A stretch of DNA of 64,000 bases from Dryas octopetala. Taxonomy: Eukaryota; Streptophyta; Magnoliopsida; Rosales; Rosaceae. Below are positions 13,519-24,519 of the stretch, in pieces; position 1 is the stretch's first letter; the number at the start of each line of letters is the position of its first letter. Below the pieces are notes generated by a model. It saw nothing but the letters and a program-made list of their open reading frames with translations, did not search any database and was not told where the DNA came from. The position numbers and the translations under genes are program-made. The stretch is taken from NCBI GenBank assembly GCA_963921425.1, contig OY992833.1, forward strand, positions 28,258,698 to 28,322,697. The letters run 5' to 3'.

Positions 13519-15138
13519 CAACCATAGGTTGTACCATGCATGATATTGCCGGCCATACAAAAGGAGACAAGAACAAATTTTCTTTTAATGATTATATTCT
13601 TGGCACAAAAAAGCTAGTCTAGCTATATATAGTAGTAGTGGCAATCTCCATCTACCAAAAGTAACGGTTGTCATCTTCTTCATAATTACTATTAATCTTG
13701 TTTGATTAATCCTATTAATTAATTGAGAAATGCTATTCATTTTTCTTTTATTATTTTAATTTTATAATATATTTTCATGATCGAAATTATTAATTTTTTA
13801 GATAATTATTTTAAGATATCTCTATAAAAACTCAACTAAATCGAAAATGATTGGATCATGTAATCGTTATAAAATAAACCAACGGTAAAATAAATTGTTA
13901 CCAAAATCGTCTGTTTATTTGATCACAGTTACATAACAAAACAATTTTTGATTTAATTGATTTTTTGTAGAGATGATATTCATAATTAGATTAAAAAATG
14001 AATAATTTTGATTATAAATGTACCTTGCAAAATTAAAAAAAAAAAAAAAATATTGATTGAGAAAGTAGATTGAAAAATGTACGTGAATAGCATAATTAAG
14101 TAAACTAAATGTTGTTAATTTGGTCACAGATGGTCAGCGATAGCAGCTCATTTGCCTAAGAGGACTGACAACGAGATCAAAAACTACTGGAACACACATC
14201 TTAAGAAGAGACTGACAAAGATGGGCATTGATCCGGTGACCCACAAGCCGAAGACTGACGCCTTCGGTGGCTCTGGCAGCGCCCACTCTAAGGACGCTGC
14301 CAACATCAACCACATGGCTCAGTGGGAGAGCGCCAGGCTCGAAGCCGAAGCCAGGTTGGTTAGAGAATCCAAGCTGGTCATGATGTCCAACCCTCTCCAA
14401 CACCAGCTCATCTGCAGCAGCAGTAGCTCCTCCTCCTCTATTAGTCCAGCTCATCATCATCAGCTCATCAACAAAGCCAATAATTCCACGTCGGCACCTC
14501 CACCTGGAGCACTGCCGTGTCTTGATGTGCTGAAAGCATGGCAAGGGGCATGGTCGACAAAGGCCACAACCACAAGAGACATCATTATTAATAACAATAA
14601 TGCAAATATTATGAATATGATGGCCATGGACGACCTTGAGTCTCCAACATCCACCTTGAACTTCCCACACAGCAACCCAATAATGTTTCCGATGCAACAA
14701 AACATTTGTAATGGGTTCAATTACGAAAATGCCCCTCCGCTTCAATGTGGGTCCGGGTTCAATATCGTCAAAGAAAGGTTGGATGACCTCACAATGGCAT
14801 TGCAGGACAACAGTGCATGGTTCGTGGACAGTTTTAGGTCATCCGCAAATCATGAAGATCATGAAGATGAGGATGTGATAATGCCTGCAGCAGCAGCAGC
14901 AATTTCAAATATCATGATGGAGGGTTTCACGGATATTTTGGTGTACAACGTTCCAGATCACGATCAGAATAACTCGTCTCTGGCCGGCGGAGACAACTCC
15001 GATGATGGTATTGGCGGCGGCGGCGGTGGCGATGGAATTAGCTGTGGCGGCAGTGGCAATTTTGAGGAGAACAGGAGCTACTGGGACAGTATACTCAATT
15101 TGGTGAATGCTTCACCGTCTGGGTCCCCGGTGTTTTAA
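12964..15138 (+). CDS. MIXTA-like: R2R3-MYB transcription factor, subgroup 9 (MIXTA/MYB106/MYB16 type)
   Basis: Nuclear regulator; relatives control conical-cell and trichome outgrowth and cuticle formation. Three exons, 12964-13096, 13283-13412 and 14130-15138, give 423 aa. The introns sit at the two standard R2R3-MYB positions (KA-G and N-R-W). R2 spans about residues 14-62 ([27 protein letters not shown]). R3 spans about 67-113, with F in place of the first tryptophan ([20 protein letters not shown]) and ending [15 protein letters not shown]. The bHLH-contact signature [DE]Lx2[RK]x3L is not seen in R3, as expected for MIXTA types. The subgroup-9 motif [18 protein letters not shown] lies at about residues 151-168, and the carboxyl end [18 protein letters not shown] matches the same clade. 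The carboxyl half has Ser, Asn, Ala and Gly runs. Intron 2 (717 bp) carries a MITE and a CT microsatellite. MYB106 and MYB16 cannot be separated from this sequence alone. Confidence 0.94.
13489..13515. repeat. (CT)n microsatellite in MYB intron 2
   Basis: About 13 uninterrupted CT units. Likely length-polymorphic; no function inferred. Confidence 0.85.
13729..14094. repeat. Foldback MITE inside MYB intron 2
   Basis: About 365 bp. The outer ends are AATGCTATTCA on the left and its complement TGAATAGCAT on the right. Long imperfect inverted arms meet near 13890: the left arm contains CTCAACTAAATCGAAAATGA, the opposite strand of the right arm ATCAATTAAATCAAAAATTG. The arm resembles the terminal repeat of the element at 60600-62731 (ACAAAAAATCAACTAAATCG, GATCAAATAAATAGACGAT), so the two are probably related. 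It fills about half of intron 2 and ends about 35 bp before the exon 3 acceptor. Confidence 0.65.
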
Positions 15139-15789
15139 TGCTCATTAATTAGTAGTGTTAGGAATTAAAGGGGTTATAACATCACGAGGGTTATTATCTG
15201 CAGCTACTTAACTAGTTAAGTGTAATAATAAGGAATAGCTTTTTTTTTTTTTTTAAAATAACAAAAGCTGTACGTTTAGATGTCGTTTAATTATTAGTTG
15301 ATGATCCGAAGGTCATAAGCAACTTATTTCTCCTCTTCTCTATTATAATTGCCATTTTACTTCATCACCCTATACGTTATTTGCTACATATTTATACATT
15401 AGTGATGTAAATAAAATGCGTGACAAATTATATAATAACCACATTTTGAAATAAAAAAATATTATATAAGGTACGTAGCAGACTCTGATAAGTTGTAAAC
15501 TTATAATGAACAAATCAAGTGTCGAAAACTTTTCGTTGTGTTCACTGTTCAGACAGTACTGTCCAGGCCCAATATCAAGATTAGTTAATTGCCCATTCCC
15601 TTTTGTCATACTGGATCGTTCAGTGAAACCATGGACCACCTCCATTATAGAGTGTTAGGTTATTGGGCTACTTTTTGGGTTAGTACTTAACTAAAGGCCT
15701 TGATATGACTTTCGAGACAGTCCTATATTGTATGGTTTGACCTCCATTAATAAATTAGCATTTATATTTATTTTAAATTAATAGAATAT

Positions 15790-16243
15790 ATTGTATGTAC
15801 GTTATATTTAGCATGACTTTTAACATTTAGAAATAACTTTTATACTTTTTGCTTCGTACAAAAGCTCTAGCTATATATTTATATTTTTAATATATTTATA
15901 TATATCCTTATAAATTAAATTTAATATATTAAATTATTTTAATAATTATATCATTGTAAATATTTTAATGAAATCTTAATATGAGCCCAATATTTAAATA
16001 TATTTAAATATTATTATTTTAATTTCTAAATTAATATTTTAGTATTTTTCATGTCAAAGTCAAATTCAGGAATTGTAAAATTTGAATACATGGCCAATCA
16101 ACCCATGACAGTTGCACATCCTCATGCCTCTTGCTGCAACCTTTTTCATTCATGTGAATATCTTTTTCTCTATTTCTTCTTGTGAGATCCAACACTTTTT
16201 CAACCAATCACTTTCTTTCACTTGGTTTTTTATTTTTTCTTTA
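15790..16243 (+). repeat. Older repeat copy (host of nested insertion)
   Basis: This stretch is a diverged direct repeat of 16255-17265 (minus its insertion). Shared blocks include AAATTTAATATATTAAATTATTTTAATAATTATATCATTGTAAAT, about 15918-15962 versus 16920-16964, and the CTCATGCCTCTTGCTGCAAC block at about 16120-16140 versus 17122-17142. It stops at CTTTA (16243) and appears to resume after 17455 with TTATCCATACTTTG, so the sequence between is an insertion. Confidence 0.65.
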
Positions 16244-17455
16244 GAGCATGTATAATGGTTTTTTGTTATATGTTATACTATATGCTATATTTAGCCTAAC
16301 TTTTAGCATTGGCTTATTCACACCATTGCCCCATGTAAGATACACTTTTTTTCACTTTGCCCCTTGAAACTTAAATCTTCTCAGTTTGCCACCTGAACTT
16401 CACACAGCTATTGCAAAAGACCATATGCCGTTAACTCTGTCAATTTTTCCGTTAAAATAGCTGACGTAACACCTATATGGCATAAGTGAGATTCTTTTTT
16501 AGTTATGTAAGATCCATGTGGACAAAAAAATAATAAAAAATTATTTTAAAACTAAAAAATAATAAAATCCATGTCAATTTTTTATAATTTTTTTTGTCCA
16601 TATGAATCTTATATAACTAGAAAAGGATATCACTTATGCCATATAGGAGCCACGTCAGTTTTTTTAACAGATAATTGACAGAGTTGACGGCATAGGGCCT
16701 TTTGCAATAACTGTGTGCAGTTCAAGTGGCAAACTGAGAGGATTTAAGTTTCAGGGGGCAAAGTGAAAAAAAGTGTATCTTACAAGGGGCAATGGTGTGA
16801 ATAAGCCTTTAGCATTTAGCAATAGCTTTTGTGCTTTTTGCTCTAATGGCACAAAAGCTATAGTTATATGTTTATATGTTTATATTTTTAATATATTCAT
16901 ATATATATCATTATAAATTAAATTTAATATATTAAATTATTTTAATAATTATATCATTGTAAATATTTTAATCAGATCTTTAATATGAGCTCAATATTAA
17001 ATATATTTAAATATTATTATTTTAATACCCAAATTAATATTGTAGTATTTTTAATGTCAAAGTCAAATTTAAGAATTGTAAAATTTGAATACATGACTAA
17101 TCAATCCATGACAGCTGCTCATCCTCATGCCTCTTGCTGCAACATTTTCCATTTATGTGAATATCCTTTCCTCTCTTTCTCCTCGTGGGACCCAGCACTT
17201 TTTCAACCAATTACTTTATTTCACTTGGCTTTTTATTCTTTCTTTACCCATACTTTTCAAATAGTAGGTCCATTTTTTTTTTTTAGTTCTTCAATAGCAA
17301 TTGCTAATTGCTAAATTTTCTGCTATATATAGTGAAAAATTTAGCAATAGCATAGCAAATGTTAAATTTAGCTATGTCATTGTAGTGAGCTTTTTTATCA
17401 ATTCTGCTATATTTAGCATATAACATAGCATTTAGCCATGTCATTGTACATGCTC
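16244..17455 (+). mobile_element. PIF/Harbinger-like non-autonomous element with TTA target duplication
   Basis: The ends are inverted: GAGCATGTATAATGG on the left, and on the right the opposite strand starts GAGCATGTACAATGACATGG. TTA flanks both sides (16241-16243 and 17456-17458), the 3-bp duplication typical of PIF/Harbinger elements. It has no coding capacity. Its body is a copy of the sequence it interrupts, so it looks like an element inserted into an older relative. It carries the foldback element 16311-16807. The superfamily call rests on the TSD only. Confidence 0.55.
16311..16807. mobile_element. Mutator-like foldback MITE, copy 1
   Basis: 497 bp consisting almost wholly of two inverted arms. 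It starts GGCTTATTCACACCATTGCC and ends with the exact complement (GGCAATGGTGTGAATAAGCC). The 9-bp direct duplication TTTAGCATT flanks it (16302-16310 and 16808-16816), diagnostic of the Mutator superfamily. The arms share CCGTTAACTCTGTCAATTTT / ATTGACAGAGTTGACGGCAT. A second copy is at 59701-60191. No transposase. Confidence 0.88.
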
Positions 17456-17755
17456 TTATCCATACTTTGTCAAAGCCTTGTAACTAGCTAACACGTGTAA
17501 TTTTTCTTGATTATTAGCGAACGTGACTGATTTTACAATTTTGTCTTGATTGGTTGGTATCAACAATTGCATTGACTGTAAGATGGGCTATATATATATA
17601 TATATGTTTTACCATCGATGTAATAATTAAAATTGTTATGATGTTTGATTGATGAAAAACAGCTTAATGAAAGTAAAATTACACCGATCGAATATGTAGA
17701 TTGATACACAAATTAATTCTGTACATTTTAATTAATTATGTTACAAGAAAGTACG

Positions 17756-19114
17756 CTACAAGTGAAACCCTGCCCATCTTGTGAAACTCCTGACATGGGA
17801 ACCTTGGGAGAATGCCATTCCAATCCCAGTCCTACCCTCCTCTCCAACCCCCACGTAATACAATCTCCACTCATCCACATTCCCTTCCATCTGCACCAGA
17901 CATGGAGATCCCACCCCCCTATTGTCCCATCCATCCTCCTCCGCCGGACGAACAACCGGCCCATCCTGGACTCGAGTCCAGTCCTTGAGCCCATCCGCCG
18001 ACACCGCCAGCCCAATACTCCTTGTCCCGTCCCCACCAACACCCTCGTACGCCATCAAATACTTCCCTTCTCTCCTATTCCTCACAACACACGCATTCCT
18101 CACCCCCACCTCGTCAAATGACCCTTTTGCCCCTCCTCCCATTATCTTCCCCAGCTTCACCCAGCGAATCCCATCTCTGGATCTGGCCATCCCGATCCCG
18201 AAACTGCCGTCCTCCGCATCGAAGGAGTGGTAATACATCCTGAGATCATCGCCGCCATGAACAACAACTTGAGGTCCGCCGATGAAAAAAGAATCCCAGT
18301 CTTTGTCGGAGCCCACGTCGAGCAGAGCTCCGCTGTGGTGGTCGCCTTCAATTCTGGCCCAGTTCCGACCGTCTTGGCTGCACGCCAATCCGGGCAGCGA
18401 CTTGAACAGTTTGCCTTGAGATGAGCAGTCCACTTGTTCGGAGCTGTATCCCGTGTAGTAAAGCCAGTACACCGCGCTGTACATCGGACTCGACATGATC
18501 ACCATTTCGGAAGGCCTAACACTCTCCGTGTCGAACGCCCACCACTTGTTACTGCAATTCATCACTACACCCTCGTCTTCTCCACAGCACATTACATCTT
18601 CGCCTCCACGTGCCCAATGAATCCCGTTGCTCGAAACCGCCACTCCGATGGACTCGGACCTCGTCCCTTCGGACCTTCCGTGGTACCACATGTACCACCG
18701 CTCTTCGTTGTCGCCGATGAATCTCTTCACCACCGGCGACCCGATTTCCGCGCCGTCCCATGAGCTTTTGCTTCCCAAGTCGAAGACCAGACCCCTGGAC
18801 CATGTTGATGTCAGTGTTTGGTCCGGTGGAGCCGTGGCTACGTGTTGGGCTGTGGAACTGGAATCGAGTCCGAGGGCCTGGTTTTTGTTCGTCGCATTGT
18901 TGCTGTCAATGCCGGGCTTTGTGGAGCATCTTGGAGAAAACAAGCTGGTGGAGAAAGATGTGCGAGTGGCGTAACGAAGACAAACTGGTTCGGGTCGGGT
19001 AGAGGGCAATGATGGGTAGTGGAGGGTTAAGTTCGTAATTCTAGGGGTTTCAGAAGATGCAAGGATGTTAGTGGTTCTGATCCTTGTGGCTGCTGCTACT
19101 GTTGCTGCGTCCAT
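17756..19114 (-). CDS. Plastid-predicted five-bladed beta-propeller (arabinanase/invertase-like) protein, copy D
   Basis: Intronless, 452 aa, ATG at 19114 (MDAATVAAATRIRTTN). Residues 1 to about 60 are Ser/Thr/Ala/Arg-rich and nearly free of acidic residues, as in a chloroplast transit peptide. The rest is a series of beta-propeller blades of the GH43/GH32/GH68 (arabinanase/levansucrase/invertase) fold: GSPVVKRF...RWYMWYHGRS, VYWLYYTGYS, LPGLACSQDGRNWARIEG, GGPQVVVHGGDDLRMYYHSF, KYLMAYEGVG and VGSPCLVQ...WRLYYVGVG. It is a full-length paralogue of the gene at 24520-25968, in the same orientation and shorter by about 30 residues. D reads GVRNACVV where the other copy reads GAMNPCVV. Plant members are annotated as hydrolase-like but their reaction is not established, so no enzyme activity is claimed. 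Confidence 0.85.
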   Translation of the reverse strand: MDAATVAAATRIRTTNILASSETPRITNLTLHYPSLPSTRPEPVCLRYATRTSFSTSLFSPRCSTKPGIDSNNATNKNQALGLDSSSTAQHVATAPPDQTLTSTWSRGLVFDLGSKSSWDGAEIGSPVVKRFIGDNEERWYMWYHGRSEGTRSESIGVAVSSNGIHWARGGEDVMCCGEDEGVVMNCSNKWWAFDTESVRPSEMVIMSSPMYSAVYWLYYTGYSSEQVDCSSQGKLFKSLPGLACSQDGRNWARIEGDHHSGALLDVGSDKDWDSFFIGGPQVVVHGGDDLRMYYHSFDAEDGSFGIGMARSRDGIRWVKLGKIMGGGAKGSFDEVGVRNACVVRNRREGKYLMAYEGVGGDGTRSIGLAVSADGLKDWTRVQDGPVVRPAEEDGWDNRGVGSPCLVQMEGNVDEWRLYYVGVGEEGRTGIGMAFSQGSHVRSFTRWAGFHL

Positions 19115-19311
19115 TGCTGGACCACAGGAGAAGAGAAATGTAAATATTGGAAAGAATTAGTCGCTCGATGGCCGTCTTGGCAGAGGCAGATGGCAATTTC
19201 GGGGTCGCATTTGTCTGGGTTTTATAGGAAGCACCACTTGTAGTACTACTGACTTTCGTTTGGGCTATGTGAGAATTTGCCTCATTCTTTATTTGTTTTA
19301 AAACTCTTATT

Positions 19312-19508
19312 AATAGTGCTAAACATCCCATATTTTTATATCATAATTTTATACCACTTTATGTGGTAACTTACATGTCATTAATGCATTGGATACTAAA
19401 AAATAAAAACAAAAATCTAAAAAGAAAAAAGAAAAACTTTGTTCAGTAAAATAATGACACGTAAGATGGTATAAAATATAGTATAAGAATGTGATAAATA
19501 TAGCATTA
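19312..19508 (+). repeat. MITE, family M1, copy 2
   Basis: Starts TAATAGTGCTAAACATCCCA and ends with ATAGCATTATT. It shares the CATTGGATACTAAAAAATA block and purine-rich centre with copy 1 in the same orientation. It is the most diverged of the three copies at its left end. Confidence 0.7.
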
Positions 19509-22500
19509 TTCAACCCTTATACGTTGTCCTGGCCCAAAAAAAACAAATTATGTGTTGTGAAATAAATTCACATAATCACATGCATGCATGAAATTATTTG
19601 GTAACCTCGATCTCTATTTACTTGTAAACTGAAATTAATTAAGTCAATGATTGTTCCCTTTCTTGACTGGGAAGTCCGTACGTAAAAACAGCAATTTTAA
19701 AGTTATCAAATCTATTCACCAAATTATATATCATAATTCACGAATATTAATATTTTATTTATTATTAATAAATGAGATTAAAGGTGAATACAAATTTAAA
19801 TAAATAAAAAAAATCCAATTATTATTTAGTAATATAAAATTTGGTGATCGGATGTTTGTAAATGTATCCTACATTCCTACTCACTTAAAAATATACTCTT
19901 TGTATATAATTAATCTTCAAAGGTAGCATGTTAGGTATTTCATCACTTAAAGTCTAACATTAAAGAAATTTCAAGAAATGCTGGCCGGAGGTATTTTAAA
20001 AATTTTAAAGCAAGAATCTGAGGTACGTACTTAATTTACTCAGAAATATGGTAATGACGAAATGGGGAATCATTTTTTTGTTTTTAATTAAATGAAAGTA
20101 GACCTTACTTAATTAATTAATTAAATTGGTTATAAACTTATACTTGCTCTATCAGCCTAATTAATTTCCCAGCCGGGCTGGGCTATCTACTTTTCTCCCC
20201 CCCAACAACGATTTTTGGGCTTGTGGCTTTGGCCTCCAGCATTGATGATATATATATGATACATCAGACTGCCAACTTCTACCTGTCAAATGGCAAAGCC
20301 AAGACCTGGGTTCCCGTTGACTCTCTTCACTAGCTCGATCGGTCGATTGCTCCATCTTTAATTAATTTATTACTTTGGTGTTAAACTTGACCACTTGATC
20401 GAGTTGATATATTCAATCTCTGCATGTTACTACTGATCAGTTGCCGAGTTGGATTCCAACATGTTTCACATGTCTTTAGATCCTCTAAGATATACATTAA
20501 CTAAACTAGTATTAATTACTATATATACATCCTATCTATGGCAACAGTGATTCCCTAAGAGCTAATATTTTGGCACTAATATCAATCATTGATTAATGTT
20601 ATAATTAACACTCAAGGACATCTAACTAATAAACTTTACTATATATGTATATATACACATATACGCATGTTTCCTGAATTTAATTAACAATAGTATCCCT
20701 CTGATCATTCTGAAACTATTCATCCAATTAATGAGTATCACATGCATGCTGCATTTAATCGATATTATACATTGTATATGGCTATGTATATATGTTCACG
20801 TCAATATATTTTTACATAAACCATGTACGTATGCATGACTATACGTATCTGGCCACTGATATATGCAATTCCTGAGGCATGCATACAGTAAGAAACATAT
20901 GAACAATGTTGTTAATGAATACGTTGAGGATACGATTGGACCAGCTTTGGTACGTTTGTTGTGTTATATCAATCAGCATGCTCTTGATATATAGTTGATT
21001 ATATATTAATTATGTTTGTTATATACTAAGAGTATCTTAATTAAGCATTTGATAAGAGGACGTGCGGAGGGTCCAGCTTGTTGGGGGTCTTAATTATTGA
21101 TGTTCTTTTGGATCCCATATACTTGACTTAGGGTTGAGAGGTACGATATACATTCAACGTCTAACTTTCATGTTATATGGAAGCATGGAAGTATTGTTAG
21201 ACATGTACGTACTTCTTTAATTATTGGAATTGCAAATGCAAATGCAAACGCCTAGCTAGCTTTAATTAATTATGTTTCGATCAATATATTAATGGGTCTG
21301 GTAATTAAATATGAATATATATAATCCACTTACGTAAGTGAAATCTTTAATATCTTATATCTGTTTGTATGACCCTAATATTAATATTATTATATCCTAC
21401 TTTTACGCAAAAGGACGTACAGACTGTACAGTTCACAATTCTATTAATAAAGTATGATGTGCATATTCATATATAAATCATGGTTGGTACACCGGACCCA
21501 CGCTGGCCCAAATCTGCCTGACCATTAAACATCTTAATCAAACAAATTCAAAGTTGTCACAGTACTCAGCACTGTATACAATAATGTTAATAAGTTACTG
21601 CAGAATTTAGATTTTTTATTTATCTTATTTTTATTTGTTTCAATCATAGATAGTTATGCAATATAAATTTAAGATTTTATACAACTCCATTTACACAATT
21701 ACACCAAAAAAGCATTCATTTCATCTTTTACTTCTTATAGCATAATAAATACATGATTAAAATTAAAAATCAAACAAAACTAAGTAAAGACCATTAAATA
21801 ATCGGGATCTGTCGTTGTGTTAACTAATCAACGTGATTAATGAGGGACAGGTGTAATTTCTCGTACGTTTGATAAGTCAAATTGTGTGGTACCTAAAAGT
21901 CAGACCATCCTCCAAGGCTCGATATCTGCTTAATTTCATTTAAAATAAAATAAAATAGATATATGCATATGCATGGTGCCTCCAAGAACACTGCCAGAAA
22001 TTAATCAACATGTTATGCTGAAATCTTTCTTGAGATAAGCACGTAGCTGGCTACTTCAGAAGGAAAACAGAAGTGTACTAAACCGAGACTTTTGGAAAGT
22101 TACAATATTCGAAACTTGTTGTTAAGCTGTCGATAATATCGAGTTAATTAATATCGGAATTCAGCTGGTTGTGTAAACTCTCAACAAAAGACGTATTTTG
22201 TATTGGACGCCACATACTTCAGTTCCCATATTGCGCAAATTAATAATGGTCTCAACTTAATTATATAGGTTTGGAGAAAAAAAAAAACTTAATTATACAA
22301 GGGTACGTACGTAATAGAGGGTTTGACCAGACCCAATGAATATTCCAAGTGTAAGTGAGGTTTTTATCTAAAAAAAACTTCGATACAATTTGTGCATGCA
22401 AACAAATCCAATTACGAGCTAATGTTCTTCTTGATTAAGGAAATAATTATTTTAGTAAGTGGAATGGTTGTTCTTCAGCCGCCTTAATTAGTCTACTCAC

Positions 22501-23511
22501 ATAGTCACATGACACAATATTATCGAATTCACATGATTAATGTTGATTTCCCTGATAAATGCTGATTTAATTGGATGAGAGATTTTGAGACATGACTTAT
22601 AATTAATATCGGCCGCCGCCGGCCGGTATTGATAACGTGTTCTCAAAGCTTGTTATGAATTAATCCATTTTTATATATGTTTTACTGATTACATTGCTCA
22701 TGTCTAAACTCTAGAATGAGGCTTACATGCATCATATACCGGAGATTCGGAGATTCGGAGTTCGGAGTCCCATATATGAAAGTTGAAAAGAGACACGTGT
22801 ACTGTCTATTGTGTGTTGTCTGCAACTAATTAACTCAGGCTCGATCACCACATGCATCCTTCTGTCAACGTACTACATCTGTCTTTCTCCAGAGTCCCAA
22901 ATGCTGACCAAGTTCCCTATGATTTTAAACTTTCAATTACAACCAGCTCACCCAAACTAGTGTCTATATATGTATTTGTAAATGTGATCGTAATTATATT
23001 TGCTTCAGTATTAGTTTATTTGTGCATTCATTCGGCCCTTGAAATTTAATATAAATGGAGTTCATCTTCCATCTGCAATTCAAATACCATATATATATGC
23101 ATGCATCTTGAACCAGATTTAAACCATTCAATACATCGACAAACTTTGGCATAAAAAAAAAAAAAACATCAACAAACTAATTAGTATAGATAGCTAGACG
23201 TACATATTGAAACCTTTAAATTAGTTTTAGTAATAATTTTATTTTTTGTGGCTGGTTTTGCATAATTATTGGAAGCACTGCCATCTATATATATAATTAA
23301 GGCTTAAGTTGGTATTGTTGTGAGAATTAACAACTGTGAAGTAAATTCAGTCGTAAAGTAAATCAGTTAAGTGTTTGGTAAACTATGTTTTCAAAAGTAT
23401 TGTGAGTGCAAAAAATATTTAATAAATTTTAATGTAAAACTGTTGTAGTGCTGTAATGAGTGATCTAAAATTGTGAAACACTACAATTTTTGCTTTTATT
23501 GTCAAAGAATA

Positions 23512-23708
23512 ATAATACTATACTTACCACATTTCTTATACCACATTCTTATACCATCTCACGTGTCATTACTTTATTGGACAAAGTTTTTCTTTTTCTT
23601 TTTGGGTTTTTCTTTTTATTTTTTAGTATCCAATGTATGAATGCCATGTAAGTTGCCACATAAGGTGGTATGAAATTATGGTATAAAAATATGGTATATC
23701 TAGCACTA
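23512..23708 (-). repeat. MITE, family M1, copy 3 (reverse orientation)
   Basis: Starts ATAATACTATACTTACCACA and ends ATCTAGCACTACTGA. The centre is the complement of copy 1 (CTTTTTGGGTTTTTC, TATTTTTTAGTATCCAATGT). Very similar to copy 1 over its whole length. Confidence 0.75.
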
Positions 23709-24519
23709 CTGATTATCAAATACCAAAATTGTCATCTACAACAGTTTTTTATTACTCGACTACAATCCCAAACGAGTTCTAAGATAAGATATTCCAAGAT
23801 CATCCACATTTTCCTTGCTCTGCTTATACTACTGCGTGATCACGATCCTGCAAGAAAGTTGCAAGCATGCACTTCCCAAATCACAGCCTGGAATCATGGA
23901 CCTTCCAATTAATCATTTGGCCATCATAACAGACAAATATTATGGAAAACATTCATGGATTTTTTTTTTCTCTTGTGGTCAACCAAAGTTTCATTCAATA
24001 AACGTTTTATTTTATTTATTCCATGTTGTACGGCATTTGGCCCAGAGTGGACCGTTTGTTGTAAGAGTTGAAGGCTATCGGTAAACGGGCCTTGAGTCGA
24101 ATTGGAGCCGACCAAAAATTCAGGTCTCTCTTTAAACACCTTATGGGCTTATCCCAGATGGGATTTGGTCCATATGGATCTTCTTTATTTGGGTTTCGAA
24201 TGGAAGATTTCCATTTCATTTTAGTCATTTTGTAAAGGAGAATCAATGTCATTGAAAGAAGGGTGCACTGATCAAATCTATGGGTTCATAGCTTAGGCTC
24301 GTCTTACTCTTATCATTTATGTACATGAGACTTTGAAGTTTTAGTGCAATCCAAGTACCAGTCAAAGTGTTCATAGCTTATGCTCATTTTCAAAGTGTGT
24401 GAATTTGCAGTTAAGTCGCTAATGCATAAAATGAATCCGCATCCAAATGAGCAAACAATTGATTCATTCTGATCATACATTGATACTAACACAAGTATGA
24501 GGATGAACACATCTCAATC

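Larger units (their letters stand above)
19115..24519. other. 5.4 kb spacer between the two propeller genes, no gene seen
   Basis: AT-rich DNA with two copies of MITE family M1 (about 19312 and 23512). No ORF resembles a known protein. The longest candidates (20161-20355 minus, 22852-23049 plus, 23670-24084 plus, 23924-24252 minus) are short and lack recognisable domains. Around 23955-24000 a T-run followed by GGTCAACCAAAGTTTCATTCAATAA resembles the 3' tail of a non-LTR retroposon on the minus strand. Confidence 0.65.

Noticed and set aside
14134-14745. 203-aa minus-strand frame over MYB exon 3
   Set aside because: Antisense of the MYB carboxyl half; it arises from that exon's codon use and has no recognisable domain.
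17738-19002. Several plus-strand open frames of 64-127 aa
   Set aside because: Mirror frames of the GC-richer propeller gene on the minus strand; no similarity to known proteins.
20161-20355. 64-aa minus-strand frame in a moderately GC-rich patch
   Set aside because: No domain, no splice-compatible neighbours, and no recognised microRNA sequence in the patch.
22610-22630. GC-rich palindrome CGGCCGCCGCCGGCCGG
   Set aside because: Isolated short palindrome with no neighbouring gene or repeated copies; no function can be assigned.
23955-24000. Possible second LINE tail on the minus strand
   Set aside because: T-run plus TTTCATTCAATAA is suggestive but short, with no target duplication or further element sequence.
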